Shown: positions 11,001-24,534 of the stretch, in pieces
Layout of the letters: every line of letters begins with the position of its first letter
How positions within the stretch are numbered: the first letter of the stretch is position 1
Source of the DNA: Cercis canadensis
Taxonomy: Eukaryota; Streptophyta; Magnoliopsida; Fabales; Fabaceae
DNA length: 64,000 nucleotides
Direction: 5' to 3'
Assembly: GCA_003255065.1 (NCBI GenBank)
Contig: QAOA01003736.1
Location: forward strand, 694,226 to 758,225
The notes under the pieces: generated by a model
The model's input: only the letters and a program-made list of their open reading frames with translations
The model's database searches: none
Told to the model about the DNA's origin: nothing
Made by a program: the position numbers and the translations under genes

Positions 11001-14000
11001 AGAATTGGTCACTGGGCAAAAAATCCATCAGTTGGAAAACTATTTCAGATGCTCCAACGGACTGCAGTAATGATGATAAGTTGTTTGTCACCCGCCAAGC
11101 GGCATAGATCAGCCATTCGCAGTATAATACATACTGAGTGAGTTGCTCCACGGTTACACAACAACTAAGAACAGACATCCCTCCTAACAGCACTGCAAAT
11201 ATCTGCGAGTTGTGATTTCATAGACAATAGTAATTGAATTATATAAATTCATCTAATATAAATTGTTATGCAGCTAGTCAGGCCAATTCATGTTGGGTAA
11301 GGGCAAAGCATCAGTAATTTGTAAACAATCATGGACCAGCTAATGAAAGCTAACTCAAACATCTGTTATATGAAATACCCTAAGAAACCCAAGATACACA
11401 CTAGCTCTGAAAACTATCTGCTTTCAGCTATACATTCCTTACATGAACAAACAATAGAATGGACCATTTTATGCTCAAGTGCCTTAATCCCGGTAAGCAA
11501 TAGCGCACATTGGAAATACTCTTAGAAAGATTATCAGATATATCCTATTTATGCTGATTTATGAACACTCATAGAACAAGTGGCTTAAATCCTGATAAAC
11601 AATAATGCACATTGGAACTACTCTTAGGCAGAATAAAATGAACAAAAAGTCCTAAGCATATAATCCTTTTATGCTCATTCGTAGACAAACAAGAGAACAA
11701 GTGACTTAATCCTGATAAAAAATAACACACATTGGAACTACTCTTAGGCAGAATACCATGAACAAAAAATTAGATGTCAGAAAGCTAATGAATTGTCCAC
11801 CTATCTCCGTCGAGAAGCAGCTTTCTTTCTAAAGAAAAAGTGAATTCTTCATGGGAAAAACGAGAAAATAAAGAAAAATATCTTCCTAGAATTTGAAAGA
11901 TAACTACATTTTTTTTAAGTAACAGCAAAATATACTACTATTTTGCTCTGTCCCCCTCCCCCATCCAGGTCATTGGTCAAGAGGTAGGATGAAGGATGTC
12001 TTTCTTCCTTCTTCTTTTTTTCAGTAAATGAGAAATTTATTAGAACTGAAGAGAATAAAAGTTCAAAGGAAGAGGATATAGATTTTTCCCTTTTTCAAAT
12101 AAATAAGTAGCATGAAGGAATTGCAGTATGAAAAGTTTGGTTTTGATGAGTCAATAATAAGCCAAACCTGAGTCGAACGGAAAAGGGTGTTAAAACTTAG
12201 ATTCCAGAACCCATAAGCCACACTCTCTCGAATGTTTATAAATGCTAAATTTTCCATCCATCGCTTGTACCTGAGTAGATACATTATGCACTTCTAAATA
12301 TCAGTATTATCATAACAGGTATAACTAAATATAAACTTGTATAGCTTTATTGCAGTTTAAGTTATGTATTGTTTAATTTTGTAGTTCACGTGAACGATAT
12401 CATCAAAGAAGAGTATAGAAGTGCAATGAGCTTGACAGTGACATATATGCCTGGGTGCGTATCCCATCAGTTTGAGGTTTCAGGATTATTGATGATACAC
12501 CAGAGATATAGTATACTGCTTGCACAGTAACGATCAAGCAAAATAGAGATTTTCAGCAGGACTACTTAGTGAGAAAACAAACAGTACCTTCCAAATTCTT
12601 TTCCTTCTGTTCCATAAGCTCGAACAATTCTTATCAAAGAAAATGTTTCCTGCCCTACCTGCGTTAGAAAAATTATCAATTCAAGAGAATATTCTAATAA
12701 TAATAATTTTAGAAGCAAATACAACCAGTATAATATGAATACTTCATTGGCATAAGCGGTGAAATCTTGGGTCAACTTTGCCGCTTTTCTTTGGTACCTA
12801 TTAGGAGAAAAAATTGAATAAATGCTTCAGAAATTCAGCTCAGCCAAGGCAATTTAAAACCACAGAGACAATATCTATCACTAATTCAAAGCCATCAACA
12901 TTTAAATACATGCTATATCTCCATGCGCAAAAATTTTCATCTTTAAGTGTTCCCAGAGAAAACTCTTGACCTCAAAGAAGATAGTTTTCAGAAGATTTGC
13001 ATAGCCAATCCAGATGTCATACGGGTATTTATGTAACAATATCAATAACATTTGATGGAAAACAATCTCAACGTTTAAGATTAATTCTATAAAGCTGGAA
13101 GATGTTACAGATGCTTACTGGCCATAAACCAGGAAGATTGCTGATAAAATAGAGCAAATCACCAAGGCAGACAATGCTAGAGGCCAAGATAAAGTCAGCA
13201 AATGAATTACTGCTCCAGTTCCCTACGTATCAAATAAAAGAATGGCTGTGATTTATGCTCTAGGTTTCAAGGCAAAATATTAATATATAGGAATGCTAAC
13301 CTGAACGGTGTTGCGTAATATCAAGTGAAGATCATTTCCTATAACATTAGACAGACGTTGACAATCTGCTGAGAGCCTACTTGTCAAGTCACCAACTTTT
13401 TCTCTATCAAAATAAGATATGTCCTACATCAAAGATAACACAAGCATGGGGGTTATCAAGANGGGGGGGGGGGGGGGGGGGGTGACGGGAAGATGCATGA
13501 ATAGTACATCTGCATATATTAAAAAAAAAGTAAATAATAACATAAGATATGCTAAAGAACAGCCATTGGACATCATGTATTTTCACTTTATAGAACATAT
13601 ACCTGAAGAAGAACAGCTGTATATAAATTTTCTCGTAGACGCTTTACCTGCAAAATGATGAATGAGCGTCATCCTAGATAAGCTTCACCAATTATAACAT
13701 CCAACATGAAATCCATCATTGTCTATAGAAATAGCACAGTCAGGAAAAGGAGAGGGGGAGGGAAAAAAATTAAAAAACCCTCCTAGCATGTGAAAGGTCA
13801 GGTATCAGGAAAAGTATATTGAAAACTGGTACAAGACACCACTTACCAAGATCGCATTCAAAATTCCAAAACAGCCGCTTCTTAGACCACTGAAGTTCAA
13901 ATGAGAAAAGTAAAGATTAAGAACCACCCCTAAATCTTAATATAACACAGATGACAGATAGTTCATGTCAGGGTAGTCTGTACCTTTTCTGAACTATAAA

Positions 14001-15571
14001 GTCCCGACTACTAGTAAAGGAAAGCAAAGTAGTTCCTAAACCAATTTTATTAAAAATATTCCTAAAATATTTCCCTCATATTCCTAAAAGACATAAATGT
14101 AACTTGAAAATTAAAGGACAATAAAAAATATATTCATTACCCATCTCAGCTTAACCATGTGTATATGATATTCCCACCTAGCTCCACATTTTTACTTTCC
14201 CACCCAAATATTGAATTTTTTATTTTGATAAAAGAAAAGGTTCTATTACAAATTTACAAGCAAAAAGGAATATAGAAACATAAGTCGAAGAACGATAATT
14301 GCAAATTCATCACTAGAAGCATTGATTCAAGTTCCAAATAATTTACACTCTATACCATTTTTGGCAGCAAAACACTCCGTATAACCCATTAAATCTTCTT
14401 ATAGGTTGTAAATAGCACACGGTTGCAATCATGATTGACTTCTTAGAACATGGACTATATTATTGCTAAAAAACAAATAACCAAGTGAGTGATTGAGTAT
14501 GCTCCACATAATATAGTCTGATTATCAAATAATTTGAACTTTTTTGTATGCATGGGACTATCTGATCGGAGACAAACTAAAATTAAAAGGTCAGTGCAAT
14601 CTATTTCTACTGAATAGTTCAGACATACAAATTAAGCTATACATAAGAATACCTGAATATCCCTGAATTGAAACACAAAAGAACTAAAAACTGTGTTTTC
14701 CTAGAGAACACCACGGCATCACCACTCTGTGCTGAAAATATTGATGCGGCCAATATACTTGGCATAGAGATCTCGGAAATCTGCAGCAGAAGAATGCATA
14801 TCAAGAAATAATAGACATGGGCGAAAATGTAAAGAGAAAATAATGAAATTGGAACGACAACATTGCAGTACGTTTTTTCTTTGCATCTTAGCACAACTAT
14901 CATTTTGATGGCAATCCTATTATCCATTACCAAATTCAGTTCTCTTAAGCAACTCGGTGGAAGTATTTGAACACAACAATTCAAATAATAAAGTTATGGT
15001 ATAGATAATCTTGACCAAGAATGTCCAAATTACAATGTCTGCACACTAAGTAAGGTACTTGAACCTGATAAGGAGAAATTCCACTTCATTACTTTTGGAG
15101 TTATCATCTAACATGCATTGAGGAGAAAGAAATTAGTAAACTTACAGCAGCGATGACTAGGGAACCAAATGCGACAAAGATAATCCATCTCTCATCAGCA
15201 ACCAATGCCCAAATGCGATGGAGATGGAGCAACACCGTTATTGGCTTTGCCGCTTCATTATCGTCTTCCTGATGCTCAAATAAGCTCCACCAGCTCCCAC
15301 CTGGTAAAATGGAGTGAACAAATCTAACCCATTTTCCAAAAACGTTCTGAAACCCAGAATTAGCATTCCCGAACTCCTCATTCTCTGAAAAAGAGAATTG
15401 GCAATAAGCCTCCGAATTCCTAGCTTTGAAGCTGTAGCACCTCAATTTGGCACTGTGCAAGTTTTTTAAGGAAAACGAATATTGGGTTCTGGTTTTGAAA
15501 GTAACCCGAGGCTTGCTCAGTGAGAAATGAGAGGGGCACAGAGAGCAGAGTTTGGACTGCGAAATGGCCAT
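8094..15571 (-). CDS. ABCB29: ABC transporter B family member 29, chloroplastic
   Basis: This is a half-size ABC transporter (one membrane domain plus one nucleotide-binding domain) matching Arabidopsis ABCB29 (At5g03910); the substrate is unknown. Eighteen exons join in phase to 691 aa: 15571-15146, 14780-14653, 13889-13847, 13647-13603, 13423-13301, 13222-13119, 12797-12743, 12658-12588, 12270-12168, 11202-10992, 10883-10810, 9980-9924, 9837-9763, 9050-8976, 8900-8619, 8517-8456, 8380-8320 and 8174-8094. Residues 1-50 are Ser/Arg-rich like a plastid transit peptide. A first membrane segment lies near 128-145, with the ABC membrane domain to about 400. Walker [10 protein letters not shown] is at 482-490, the Q-loop Gln at 530, the signature LLSGGQKQR at 584-592, Walker B VILILDE at 604-610 and the H-loop His at 644. 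All catalytic residues are present, so it looks functional. The intron at 10991-10884 needs a GC donor. It is head-to-head with GAA1. Confidence 0.94.
10884..10991 (-). other. GC-AG intron in ABCB29
   Basis: The exon ending at 10992 must stop after TTATCGAAAG to keep the conserved LSKG-VKLQRL join in frame, but the next bases are GCAAAT, not GT. The acceptor at 10886-10884 is a normal CAG. AAAG|GCAA fits the known minor GC-AG donor class, which usually needs a strong flanking match. No nearby GT preserves the frame. Confidence 0.8.
11470..11775. repeat. Three diverged copies of a ~100-120 bp unit in an ABCB29 intron
   Basis: A unit beginning CAAGTG(C/G/A)CTTAAT and containing CACATTGGAA.TACTCTTAG recurs at about 11476, 11577 and 11697. 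Spacing is therefore about 101 and 120 bp. The copies are diverged by substitutions and small indels. They lie in the 0.96-kb intron between the exons at 12270-12168 and 11202-10992. Confidence 0.75.
13461..13482. repeat. Poly-G run with an N in an ABCB29 intron
   Basis: An N at 13462 is followed by about 20 G residues, in the intron just upstream (minus strand) of the exon starting at 13423. This is probably an unresolved homopolymer, and no coding sequence is affected. Confidence 0.85.
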
Positions 15572-16516
15572 GAAAGCAAATTTGGCTTAACACACATATT
15601 TCTCACAGAAGTCACATTGCCGTTCTGCGTTTTGGACTAGGGGCCTTTTCCGCTGTACGACAAATATGCCGGGACGTTTACTCTGAGGGAGGAAGCGTGA
15701 AATTGACGGCGTCGTTCATTTATTTTCTGGGAGCAACTTACAATCCAGCCCAGTCTAGCCCATTACTGAAAGGCCGACAATATTAATGGGCTCCTCTAAA
15801 GCCCATTAATACACTGGGCCATATAGATCTGCTTGCTTTAGGCGGCGCTTAAAATGAACGACGTCATTTTGCTGTTTGAAACATCCACGGTCCGGTCCGG
15901 CCCATTTTAGTCCTTACTCTAAGCCTATGGACATTTGTGGGCTTCAATAGATACCACCCTTTGGGCCTGATCTGGCCCTTTGAAAGCCTAGCCTGATTGG
16001 AGAATTTTTTTTTGTTAAAAATAAAGAATATTTGGATTAGTTGTGAAAAATAGTTAATTTTGGGTATAATAGATTTTAGAAAAATTAATTATGAGAGAAT
16101 CAATATATTATTTCAAAAATATTTTTTTTTGCTAAGATTTCAAAAACATATTTATAATAATATGTTTTGTTTGGATTGTATTAAATAAAATTCTTTTTTG
16201 GTGTTGAATTACCAGAAAAAAGGTATTGAGCGCTTTTTTTTTTTTTTGGTAATATGGTATTGAGCGCTTTGGATGGTGAACAAAGTAATAAATTTTGAAG
16301 GATAACTTGGTAAAAGTCAGAACTAACAGTAAAAAATGCAATTCAGATTATAATCGAAAGCTTTTTTTTTTTAGCTTATGCACAATAGAGTGTGTTGAAA
16401 ATTTGATTATTGCACTGCAACAGGCTGTGAGTGTTTCGTCTCTAATTTCGAAGAGGATTTAGCTAAAATCTGCGCTGAACTTGGCGAAGCTCGTCGGTCT
16501 TTCTGATTCTCCAGCC
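15572..16516. promoter_or_regulatory. Bidirectional promoter region between ABCB29 and GAA1
   Basis: The two ATGs face away from each other 945 bp apart, so both promoters must share this interval. It holds several GGCCCA/GGGCC-type site II elements, the usual TCP-binding element of plant housekeeping genes: around 15749-15760, 15786-15811, 15816, 15899 and 15963. It also has two ACGACGTC/GACGGCGTC-like motifs and a poly-T-rich right half with no ORF. The left, GC-richer half (15600-15990) is the likely regulatory core. Confidence 0.6.
15781..15811. promoter_or_regulatory. Palindromic pair of site II (AGCCCATTAAT) elements
   Basis: Perfect 12-bp inverted arms (TATTAATGGGCT at 15781-15792 and AGCCCATTAATA at 15800-15811) are separated by 7 bp, so a site II core faces each of the two divergent genes. 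Confidence 0.7.
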
Positions 16517-19500
16517 ATGGCTGAGAGTGACACGAATAAACTGAAACCTAGGCCAATCGTGCGCTTGGGGATCCTTCTAATCTCTCACAGCTTCTTTGTC
16601 AGGTGCTCTTCTACTCCAACTTCTCTGGTTTTTGTATTTTCAATGATGATTTCAGCTATGATTTGGATTTTGAGTAAACTGATTGACTGTTTTCTACTTT
16701 TTGGAATGATGGATTTCCATTTTCCAGTGTTGTTTGTCTTACAGCAGGAGTTTTGGCTCTTCTGCTGTTGCCAGTTCTCGCCAAGAACACCTACATTTCC
16801 GAAAATGCACTCATGCCAGGTCACTTTGATCTCTCTCAGTCGAAATTGTCTATTTCGTTTTAGTCTCTAACTCCCGCGTCCCCAACCCAAATTCATAAGC
16901 AACATTTAGCTCAGTTTTTGTGCAAACAATCCTCATTTTACTTGTTCTATTGCTGCCAACTTTTTCTATGAGACCAATTTAGCCAAGTGTCTTTGCATAT
17001 GAGAATGGTTTTACTTGTGAGATTTTTCTTTTTCATATATAGTCTTTGTTGCTGGCAGTAGGTTGGTTATGTTTGTCAGCAAGAAAAAACAGAAAGAAAA
17101 CATAGGCTGGTTGTGTTGCAGACTAGTAGTATTCTTTTCTCCTTTCGTTTTGTTCTTCTCCCTAAGTTGCTAGCTGATCTAAAACTCAAGTTGTTCTATT
17201 TCTTTCTGATGCCAAATTATATATTATTTATTATATTTCAACTAGCTCTTTATGTAACCTTAAGTGATTAACAAGCTGAATTTGGTTGCTAACAAATTCA
17301 AGAAATAAAAGAAACTGAGTTCATATTATTTGAATTTTCTATTAATTTTCTTTGCAAAACTAAAAATGTTGCGTATTATACCTATGACCTGTGCCATTTT
17401 GAATTGGCTGATTAGTATTCTCAAGAAATAGGGAAAAAAAAAAAAAAACTACTGTTTGTTTTGAGGTTCTGTTTTCCCTGCCATCTCGATCTTTCACATC
17501 CCAAATGGAGAGACATTTTGGTTTGCTTTTCATTTAAAATTCTTACGACAACATACGAAGTGCCTTATTTTTCATTCCATATAGTTGTGCGATTATTTAA
17601 CAGGTTCTGCAAACAACATGCTCTCTGGTCAGGATGTTTCAGAGGCAAATAAATTAGTGAAGGACTTGACTAGTTTGGAGTTGAGGTCCAGGGGTTCAGG
17701 CATGTAAGTTCTTCATTTGTAGACCCAAACTTTACCTTATGTGGACTTTAAATTGTCCATATGGTTAAATCTTTCAATCATTGACTTTCATTGTAAAAAT
17801 TGTGCCTCTAGAACTGAAGTTTGTTGAGAGATAATTGTAAAAGCTTGTTTTGCCTATGGGACTGCTCTTAATACAACTAGGGAACAACACAATCTGAATT
17901 TTCCTCCTTTGAAATAGAAGGAAAGAATCAGGGGGGAAAAAAGTGTCTAAAAATCATGAGATTAGATTTTGTTGCCTCAAAAAAATAACTTAAATATCAA
18001 ATTACATCTTCTAAGTGGCATCTGACTTGTCGGTTAATATAGCTCATGATGTAGTCACAAGTTGAGCTACATAAGCTGGTGGTCAAATATAGTATGTTAC
18101 TGGCAAAATCTCTTGCATACGTTTCTTTCTTTTTTTATTATATTTATTAGGTTGCCATTATGGTTTTCAGACATGACTGTGAGTTTTTTCTCTGTGCCCA
18201 TCTTGCAACTCATTGTAACTTTATACACTTGAATAGCATCTCTTTTTTTTTTTTAATTTCCCCCCTTCATACTTGTCTGAGCTGTTTATTCCACCTCCCC
18301 CCCTTTCTACTTTCCATGTTGCTTATCATAGCAATTGTCTGACTCTTCCATCCCATGCCTTCTTCCCCATCTTTGCTATTATTAGAAGAGATAGAGACCA
18401 AACAAAAGCATAAAATAAAATATAAGTTTGATTTTATATGTATTTAAATGCAGAGAAAGTCGAAGACTTATAACACAGTATATGTCAGACTTGGGTGCTG
18501 AAGTTACCTATCATAAGTTCTACCCACAATTGCATCAGTTCCATCCTTTGCAATTTTTTTCTGGTCCTGATTCAGGGATAATATGGAAAAACAATAGTTG
18601 TTCATCGCTAGGAGTTAACACTGTTGGAATTATAAGAGCTCCACGAGGAGACGGCAAAGAAGCTATTGTCTTGGTGACACCTTACAATCCAATGAAAATT
18701 GGTATGGGGGAGGCATTATCGTTGGGAATTGCATACTCAGTATTTTCATTGCTTTCTCGAGTTACTTGGCTGGCAAAGGATATTATATGGCTTGTTGCTG
18801 ACTCACAATATGGAGAATATTCTGCAGTGGCTGATTGGCTAAGAGAATATCAGGCCCCTGTTTTTGGAAAAGTAAACATAGGAGATACTGAAACATGTAA
18901 AGAGAGCAATATTCTCTATGAACTTGGACAGAAGCCATATGCTGATAGAAAGTTATATGAGGGTTTCAAACGTGCTGGGACTATGGCTGCAGCCCTTGTG
19001 ATTAAAGTCACTGAGCAAAGTGACTATTTTGAGGACAGTCTTAACATTTATGCTGAGGCATCCAATGGGCAGATGCCAAACCTTGACCTAATCAACATTG
19101 TAAATTATCTAGCAGTGCATAAACAGGGTTTGCGGATAAGGGTGAAGAAGATGTTGTCTCTACTCAACTCCAGGTGGCTCAACACTTTGGGTGTTATATT
19201 TGAATCTCTGGGTCAAATTGCTAGAAGCTTAAATACCCAGTGGAAATTTGGTATACCTGCTACCGAGTATGTTGAGGGCACTGCTACACTTGCAAGTTCA
19301 TTGTATTACCAGGTGATTTACCCATAAAAATTTTGTCTATTTTATTGGTCCCTCTCGTCACTTTTATATATCCTTTATCTGTGTATTATTCCTCTCAGGG
19401 TTTAGGTGTTCCCACTGGTCCTCATGGTGCCTTTCGTGAGTATCAAGTTGATGCAATTACTCTGGAAATCTCACCAAAAGTTTCTCTTACTAAAATGGCT

Positions 19501-21154
19501 AGGCATAATGAGTTTCTCCTCCGAGGTGGAAGGTCTGTCTCTCTCTGTTATCTTTTTTTATTTGAGATGTATTAGTATTAGTGAAGATCATGGAATGTTG
19601 GCTTGCTGTTGATAGACCCATATATTGAGGGTGAGGGCTAGTGGGGAGTGGAAACGGAAACCTACTCTCATATTAATTCTCAGTCACCAACGTGCAATTT
19701 GGTGCCATTCTATAGTGGCCCTTGATGTTTTTATTACTTATTTATATGGTCATGTCCTTCTTGAACTGTTGTATCTATGCTTATAGTTTACTTTTGAAAA
19801 ACAATATGCAACTATGACTGATTTACTAAAGACACAAAAGGAACCTTTAGAAGTCCTGAGAAATCAATTGAAGCTCCAATCTCAATCATTATAGATCAGT
19901 TCCGTCTACTTGTACTTGATAAGTTGAAGAAACTCCAGAACAGTATTTTCATAGATTGTTAGACAAGGAAAGTTCTTGCAATCTTTCCCATAACAATTTA
20001 ATTGGGCAGTGATTTTGTATCTCTTTTGTTTCTTTTGGCTATTACAGGAGCAACTGGAGGTGATTTTGTGCTGAGAAAATGTTTATCTTTTAACATACAA
20101 CTTTTACATGCGCATAATGTTATGTTAAATGCACTCTCTTTAGCCACACTTTACGTGCTGTCCAATTCTTTTGGGCCACCATCTGCTGTTTTACTGCATC
20201 CCTGATCACATGCCAATCAAAAGATCTGTCTCTCTTTTTTATTTTGTCACTTTAACTGAAGGTGTTTCTAATTATTGCAGGTTGATTGAAGGAGTCATAC
20301 GCTCAGTAAACAACCTCCTTGAAAAGTTTCACCAATCATTCTTTTTGTACCTTTTGACGTCCCCTAGTAAGTTTGTCTCTGTTGGAGTTTACATGATCTC
20401 GTTTGCACTACTTGTTGCACCACTTCCAATAGTTGCGGCTTCTCTTCATGCTAATGCTAATAATTTTGACTATAACTTTACAAAAGAGAAATCCTCTTCT
20501 CGAGCCACTTCTGGCTCCAAAGATGATGTCAGACACAGTTCTTGGAATTGGCTGAACTCTGCCAAAAAGGTTTTTGTCTTCCACTTATGGGGTGCTGTTG
20601 TCTCTTTACTGCCATATTTCGTATGTCAAATGCCCAATTTCACACCAACAACCAGCTTTCTAGTGTGGGCTTTGCTATCAGGTTTTAGCCTCCTAATTTT
20701 GTACTTGATATTGGGTTCTCAGTTTTCTGAAACTGCTGCATTTCAACCTCAAAATAGAGAATGGGCTAGCTTAAAGTCGGTAACTATATCAGCATCTTTC
20801 ATTGGTTTGTGTCTCATGTCAGTCATTAATTTTGCTACAGCAGAAATCGGGGCTTTACTCATTGTCCCAATGTGTCTGATGGCTCGACCCCTGAAGCTTG
20901 ATATTGAAGCTAGGAGCCTAAGAACTTTTGCTAAGGCTGCTTGTAATCTTGTTTTAGGTTTTGTTGGGTTTCCACCAGTTACTTATGTTTTGTTGAAAGG
21001 TGTATTTGAAGGCTTTCATGGGATTAATGTTGGTGACTTTTGGAACTGGGTAGAATCCCTCTGGGCATGGAACAGTGCGACTTACCTCTTCGTAGGTATG
21101 GTTCACCTTCCATGCTGGGCACTGTGCATTCACATTATATTTCATCCTTGTTAA
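16517..21154 (+). CDS. GAA1: GPI transamidase complex subunit GAA1
   Basis: GAA1/GPAA1 is the ER-membrane subunit of the GPI transamidase that presents the GPI lipid and attaches it to proteins. Six exons join in phase to 714 aa: 16517-16602, 16728-16819, 17604-17703, 18454-19312, 19399-19532 and 20281-21154. A hydrophobic segment at about residues 15-45 (ISHSFFVSVVCLTAGVLALL) is the N-terminal membrane anchor. Then comes the large lumenal Gaa1 domain (SRRLITQYMSDLGAEV, GIIRAPRGDGKEAIVLVTPY, ADWLREYQAP). The last exon encodes about six membrane helices from residue ~455 and ends in a short tail, HIIFHPC. The ATG at 16517 is chosen because no upstream ATG is in frame. Intron 5 (19533-20280) contains a short open frame I regard as intronic. 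Downstream lies a long CT microsatellite. Confidence 0.94.
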
Positions 21155-21585
21155 CATTTATTATTAGTTAGTTGGACAAGCAAGAACAATTTTATATCTA
21201 TCTTTTTATATGTATGCCTTATTCCTGCAAGCATATGAGTTTTCTTCGCAGGAAATTCTTTATAATTGGGCCCTAAAGACTCTTGGGCATTAGGCAAGTG
21301 GAAATTGTTTGGTAGCAACTGCTGTTCTTTGGTCCCTGTTTGTGATGAGACGGCTAACGTGTGAATGATTGTTGAGCCCTCAACTCTCTTGTGTGGCCTG
21401 CAATCTGAGTATCATTTCAGCTTGATTATCTGACTTGGAGTGTTCTATCATTAATTGAGAACCATAATTTATTTATTTTTCCTTATGATTTTGCTGGTAT
21501 GTACATTGATCTAAACATTACTCAAACACAAATTAGGTCCATATCTTGTGGGACAGTTATTCCATCTTGTAAATTGGACCTACAG

Positions 21586-21648
<63 letters not shown>

Positions 21649-24534
21649 AATTGTGACTTTGTTAGGAGATAGGTCGCAAAATTAAGGTAAGATTCTTTCC
21701 CTATTATATGTGTTGCATAGTGTGTCAACTTTCGTAGTGAAGAAATATTTTTCTTTCTATCTCAGTGCTTGAAGTTTCTGATTAAAGCTGCTTAGAAAGT
21801 TAATTGGAGTTTAAATTTATGAAGGCCAGGTTCCTTGCTGACATTTGTCACTCTTAGTGCGAATCGTCTTTTTCGTTTTCTTTTCCATGTATGATCTAAG
21901 AATATGTTCGAAAATCAAATACGCAACTTGTAACCATTGAAAAAGCAGATTCTCGTTGTATTGTGAAAACAAGAACACAAGAATAAAAGTAAATTCTGAT
22001 TTTACTTGGCCAACATTTCATGGTTTTTATTGCTTGAGAAAGATATTCTAATGAAAAGTGTAATGGAATATACAGAATTTTTTTTGTCACAACATTTCTT
22101 AAACTTAATTGTGTAGCAAAATCTAAATTTAATTGAACTTAATTATGTAATGGTATATAGAATTATCATTTCTCATACGAAAATGGTTAATTAGCTTTGC
22201 ACCCAAGAGAAATTATTAAAGGTTGTGGTGCTATCAAGGATTCCACTTTCAGCGGTGTTTCATTTCCTTCGGTTCTTTTCTATGAATTTTTTTCTTAAGA
22301 AACGGTTATGTCATACAGGTACGTTTGATCCTCTAGTCTTTTCACTGTTTTTTTTTCCTCCTCATAGGATAATCAATAAAGAATAAAAATTATTTTTTAA
22401 ATTCTTAAAATATTTTTTATATTACCTGATTCTTTGAAAGTTCAAAAAAATCAATTAAATTAGTCTTTTCCAATGACCCTTAGTAATAATAAAAAAAAAA
22501 AAAAAAACTTTTCATAGACTTTTTAAAATTTCAAAAACTCAAGTGATTTTTTGTTGCTTTTCTAAGTATTAAAGTAATTTTTTATTAAAAAAAAAAAACA
22601 AACAAACAAAAAAAAGAGGATGAGAGGCACAGAAGAAGCAACGAGAGAGAAAAATGACAAGTGAGAAGCAATGGCTGAGGATGTGCGTCTACAAACTATA
22701 AAACCTAATGTTAAATGTCAATTTTGAGGCTGGGATTCGTATTGAAGAATATACAAGAGCCATGGCAAGCAGATGCCCCACCACAATCACAATGTGATGT
22801 CTACCTATTACCTAATTCAGGTTCCTACTTGTTTTTGAGACTTGGACTCCACCACTAATGTTTTGTTTATATTTATTTCCGAATTATCTTTTGGAGTCAA
22901 CAAGACGATGCTCAACAAACTCTCTACTCTGTCTTCTCCATGTCCATAAGAAAAGCATGCCCAAAAAATGTCTAAAAGTGTGGCACACCATTGGCTGCAT
23001 ACTGAATAAAGTGCAATTAATTTAGTGAAGTTTTATAATTTGTTTTCAAATTTCCTTACACGCAAATACATACTGCTAAATATGAGTGTGAAGTCATCTA
23101 AAATAAATAATATATTAAAATAACAAAACTCCAACTAATTGAAAGAGAGATGGACAAATAGGGAAGGTCTACACATAACACGATTATGTTATGAAATAAT
23201 ATGGTTTCAATTGAATTCAAGTGTCTTACTTAAGTTTTTACAATTCAAATCAGGCACCACTATTTATATAGTTATATATCTATAGGAATGAAGTAGTTAT
23301 GTAATTATTTTATTATTTTTAACAAAAAAATTGCCTAAGGCCGTGTATTTGTAAATTTGTAACATTATTGTGTAAAAAGAATTGATAAAATAGTATGTTT
23401 TATGTGAAAGTTTAGTGGAGAATATTTTTAATTGTAAAATTAATATCTTTACTCTTATTTTTCGATTCGAACTTCTTCAATTATAAATTTATTTCTTGAT
23501 TTAAATTTTCTTAATTATAAATATAATTACATATTTATTTATAAATATAAAAAAAATACAGCTACAACCACCGTGGCTGTGAAAAAAAAAAATCAGCATG
23601 TTTACTACTTACTTTCCTCTGTTATTATGAAAATGAAATTAATGGCCAGAAAAGAATGCGAAAATGAAATTGTGAACATAGTTTTCTGAATTCGCGGAAA
23701 TAAATTTAAATAATTTTGATTTTGATTATTATTGATTCATGATGTTGCGAATCAAAGAGGTTCGAACTGTAATCCATGCTGGACAAGCTGTTAGATTATA
23801 TGTTACGGATGAAAGCTCACACGCGTCCAGTAAGAAGAGTGAAATACTACGCTACCCGGGAAAAATAACTAACCACCACATGCCACGAAATTCCTGTCCT
23901 AATTCCTTAAGAAACTCTATATATAATGCAATTAATTTTAAGTTACTAAATTAAAATTTCAATAAATCAGGTAAAAGTGAAAGATTAAACCAAATATTAT
24001 TTGAATTAAAGGTGCACCTCTTATTTCTTAATTTAAGTTTCCATGAGATTAAATAATTTGTATCTTTAATCAATCATTTTTAAAGATAATATATTTTATA
24101 TTTAAACTTAAAATTTACACTATAAAAATATAAGTATACACAATATAATTAATTAAAAATATTTTTTAAAAAAATTAAAATCTTAAATTCGAATCATCAT
24201 TCTATCATCATCATCTAAACAAATTTAACTTTATCTATAATCTATTTAATAAAAAATAAACTTAGCTCAAAATTAAACTACTCACACATTTACATATACT
24301 TCACCCAAAGGGAGGACGTGGCTTACACTTCCGCTAAGCTGCGTCTAAGACTCTAAGCAAGCGGCCACTTTCGAATTTCGACCTTTTATCCCTCACCTAA
24401 TCAATTACTCTATCTCTTTCTACAAAATCCAGAACTTTGAAGAAGTTGTGGCAGAACAGGGTAGCCAAGAACAAAGAAAAAAACAGAGATATGGAGAAAG
24501 AGAAGCTCCATAGATTCTAAGCGAAGGCACAGAG
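21155..24534. other. GAA1 3' flank and AT-rich intergenic DNA
   Basis: Apart from a CT microsatellite and numerous A/T homopolymers I see no gene. The 23739-23954 plus-strand open frame has no recognisable content. Stretches such as 22380-22620 and 23400-24300 are extremely AT-rich. The final ~230 bp contain the promoter and leader of the F-box gene. Confidence 0.5.
21587..21645. repeat. (CT)n microsatellite, about 29 units
   Basis: An uninterrupted CT dinucleotide run of about 59 bp lies some 430 bp beyond the GAA1 stop codon. It is probably length-polymorphic and usable as a marker. Confidence 0.97.
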
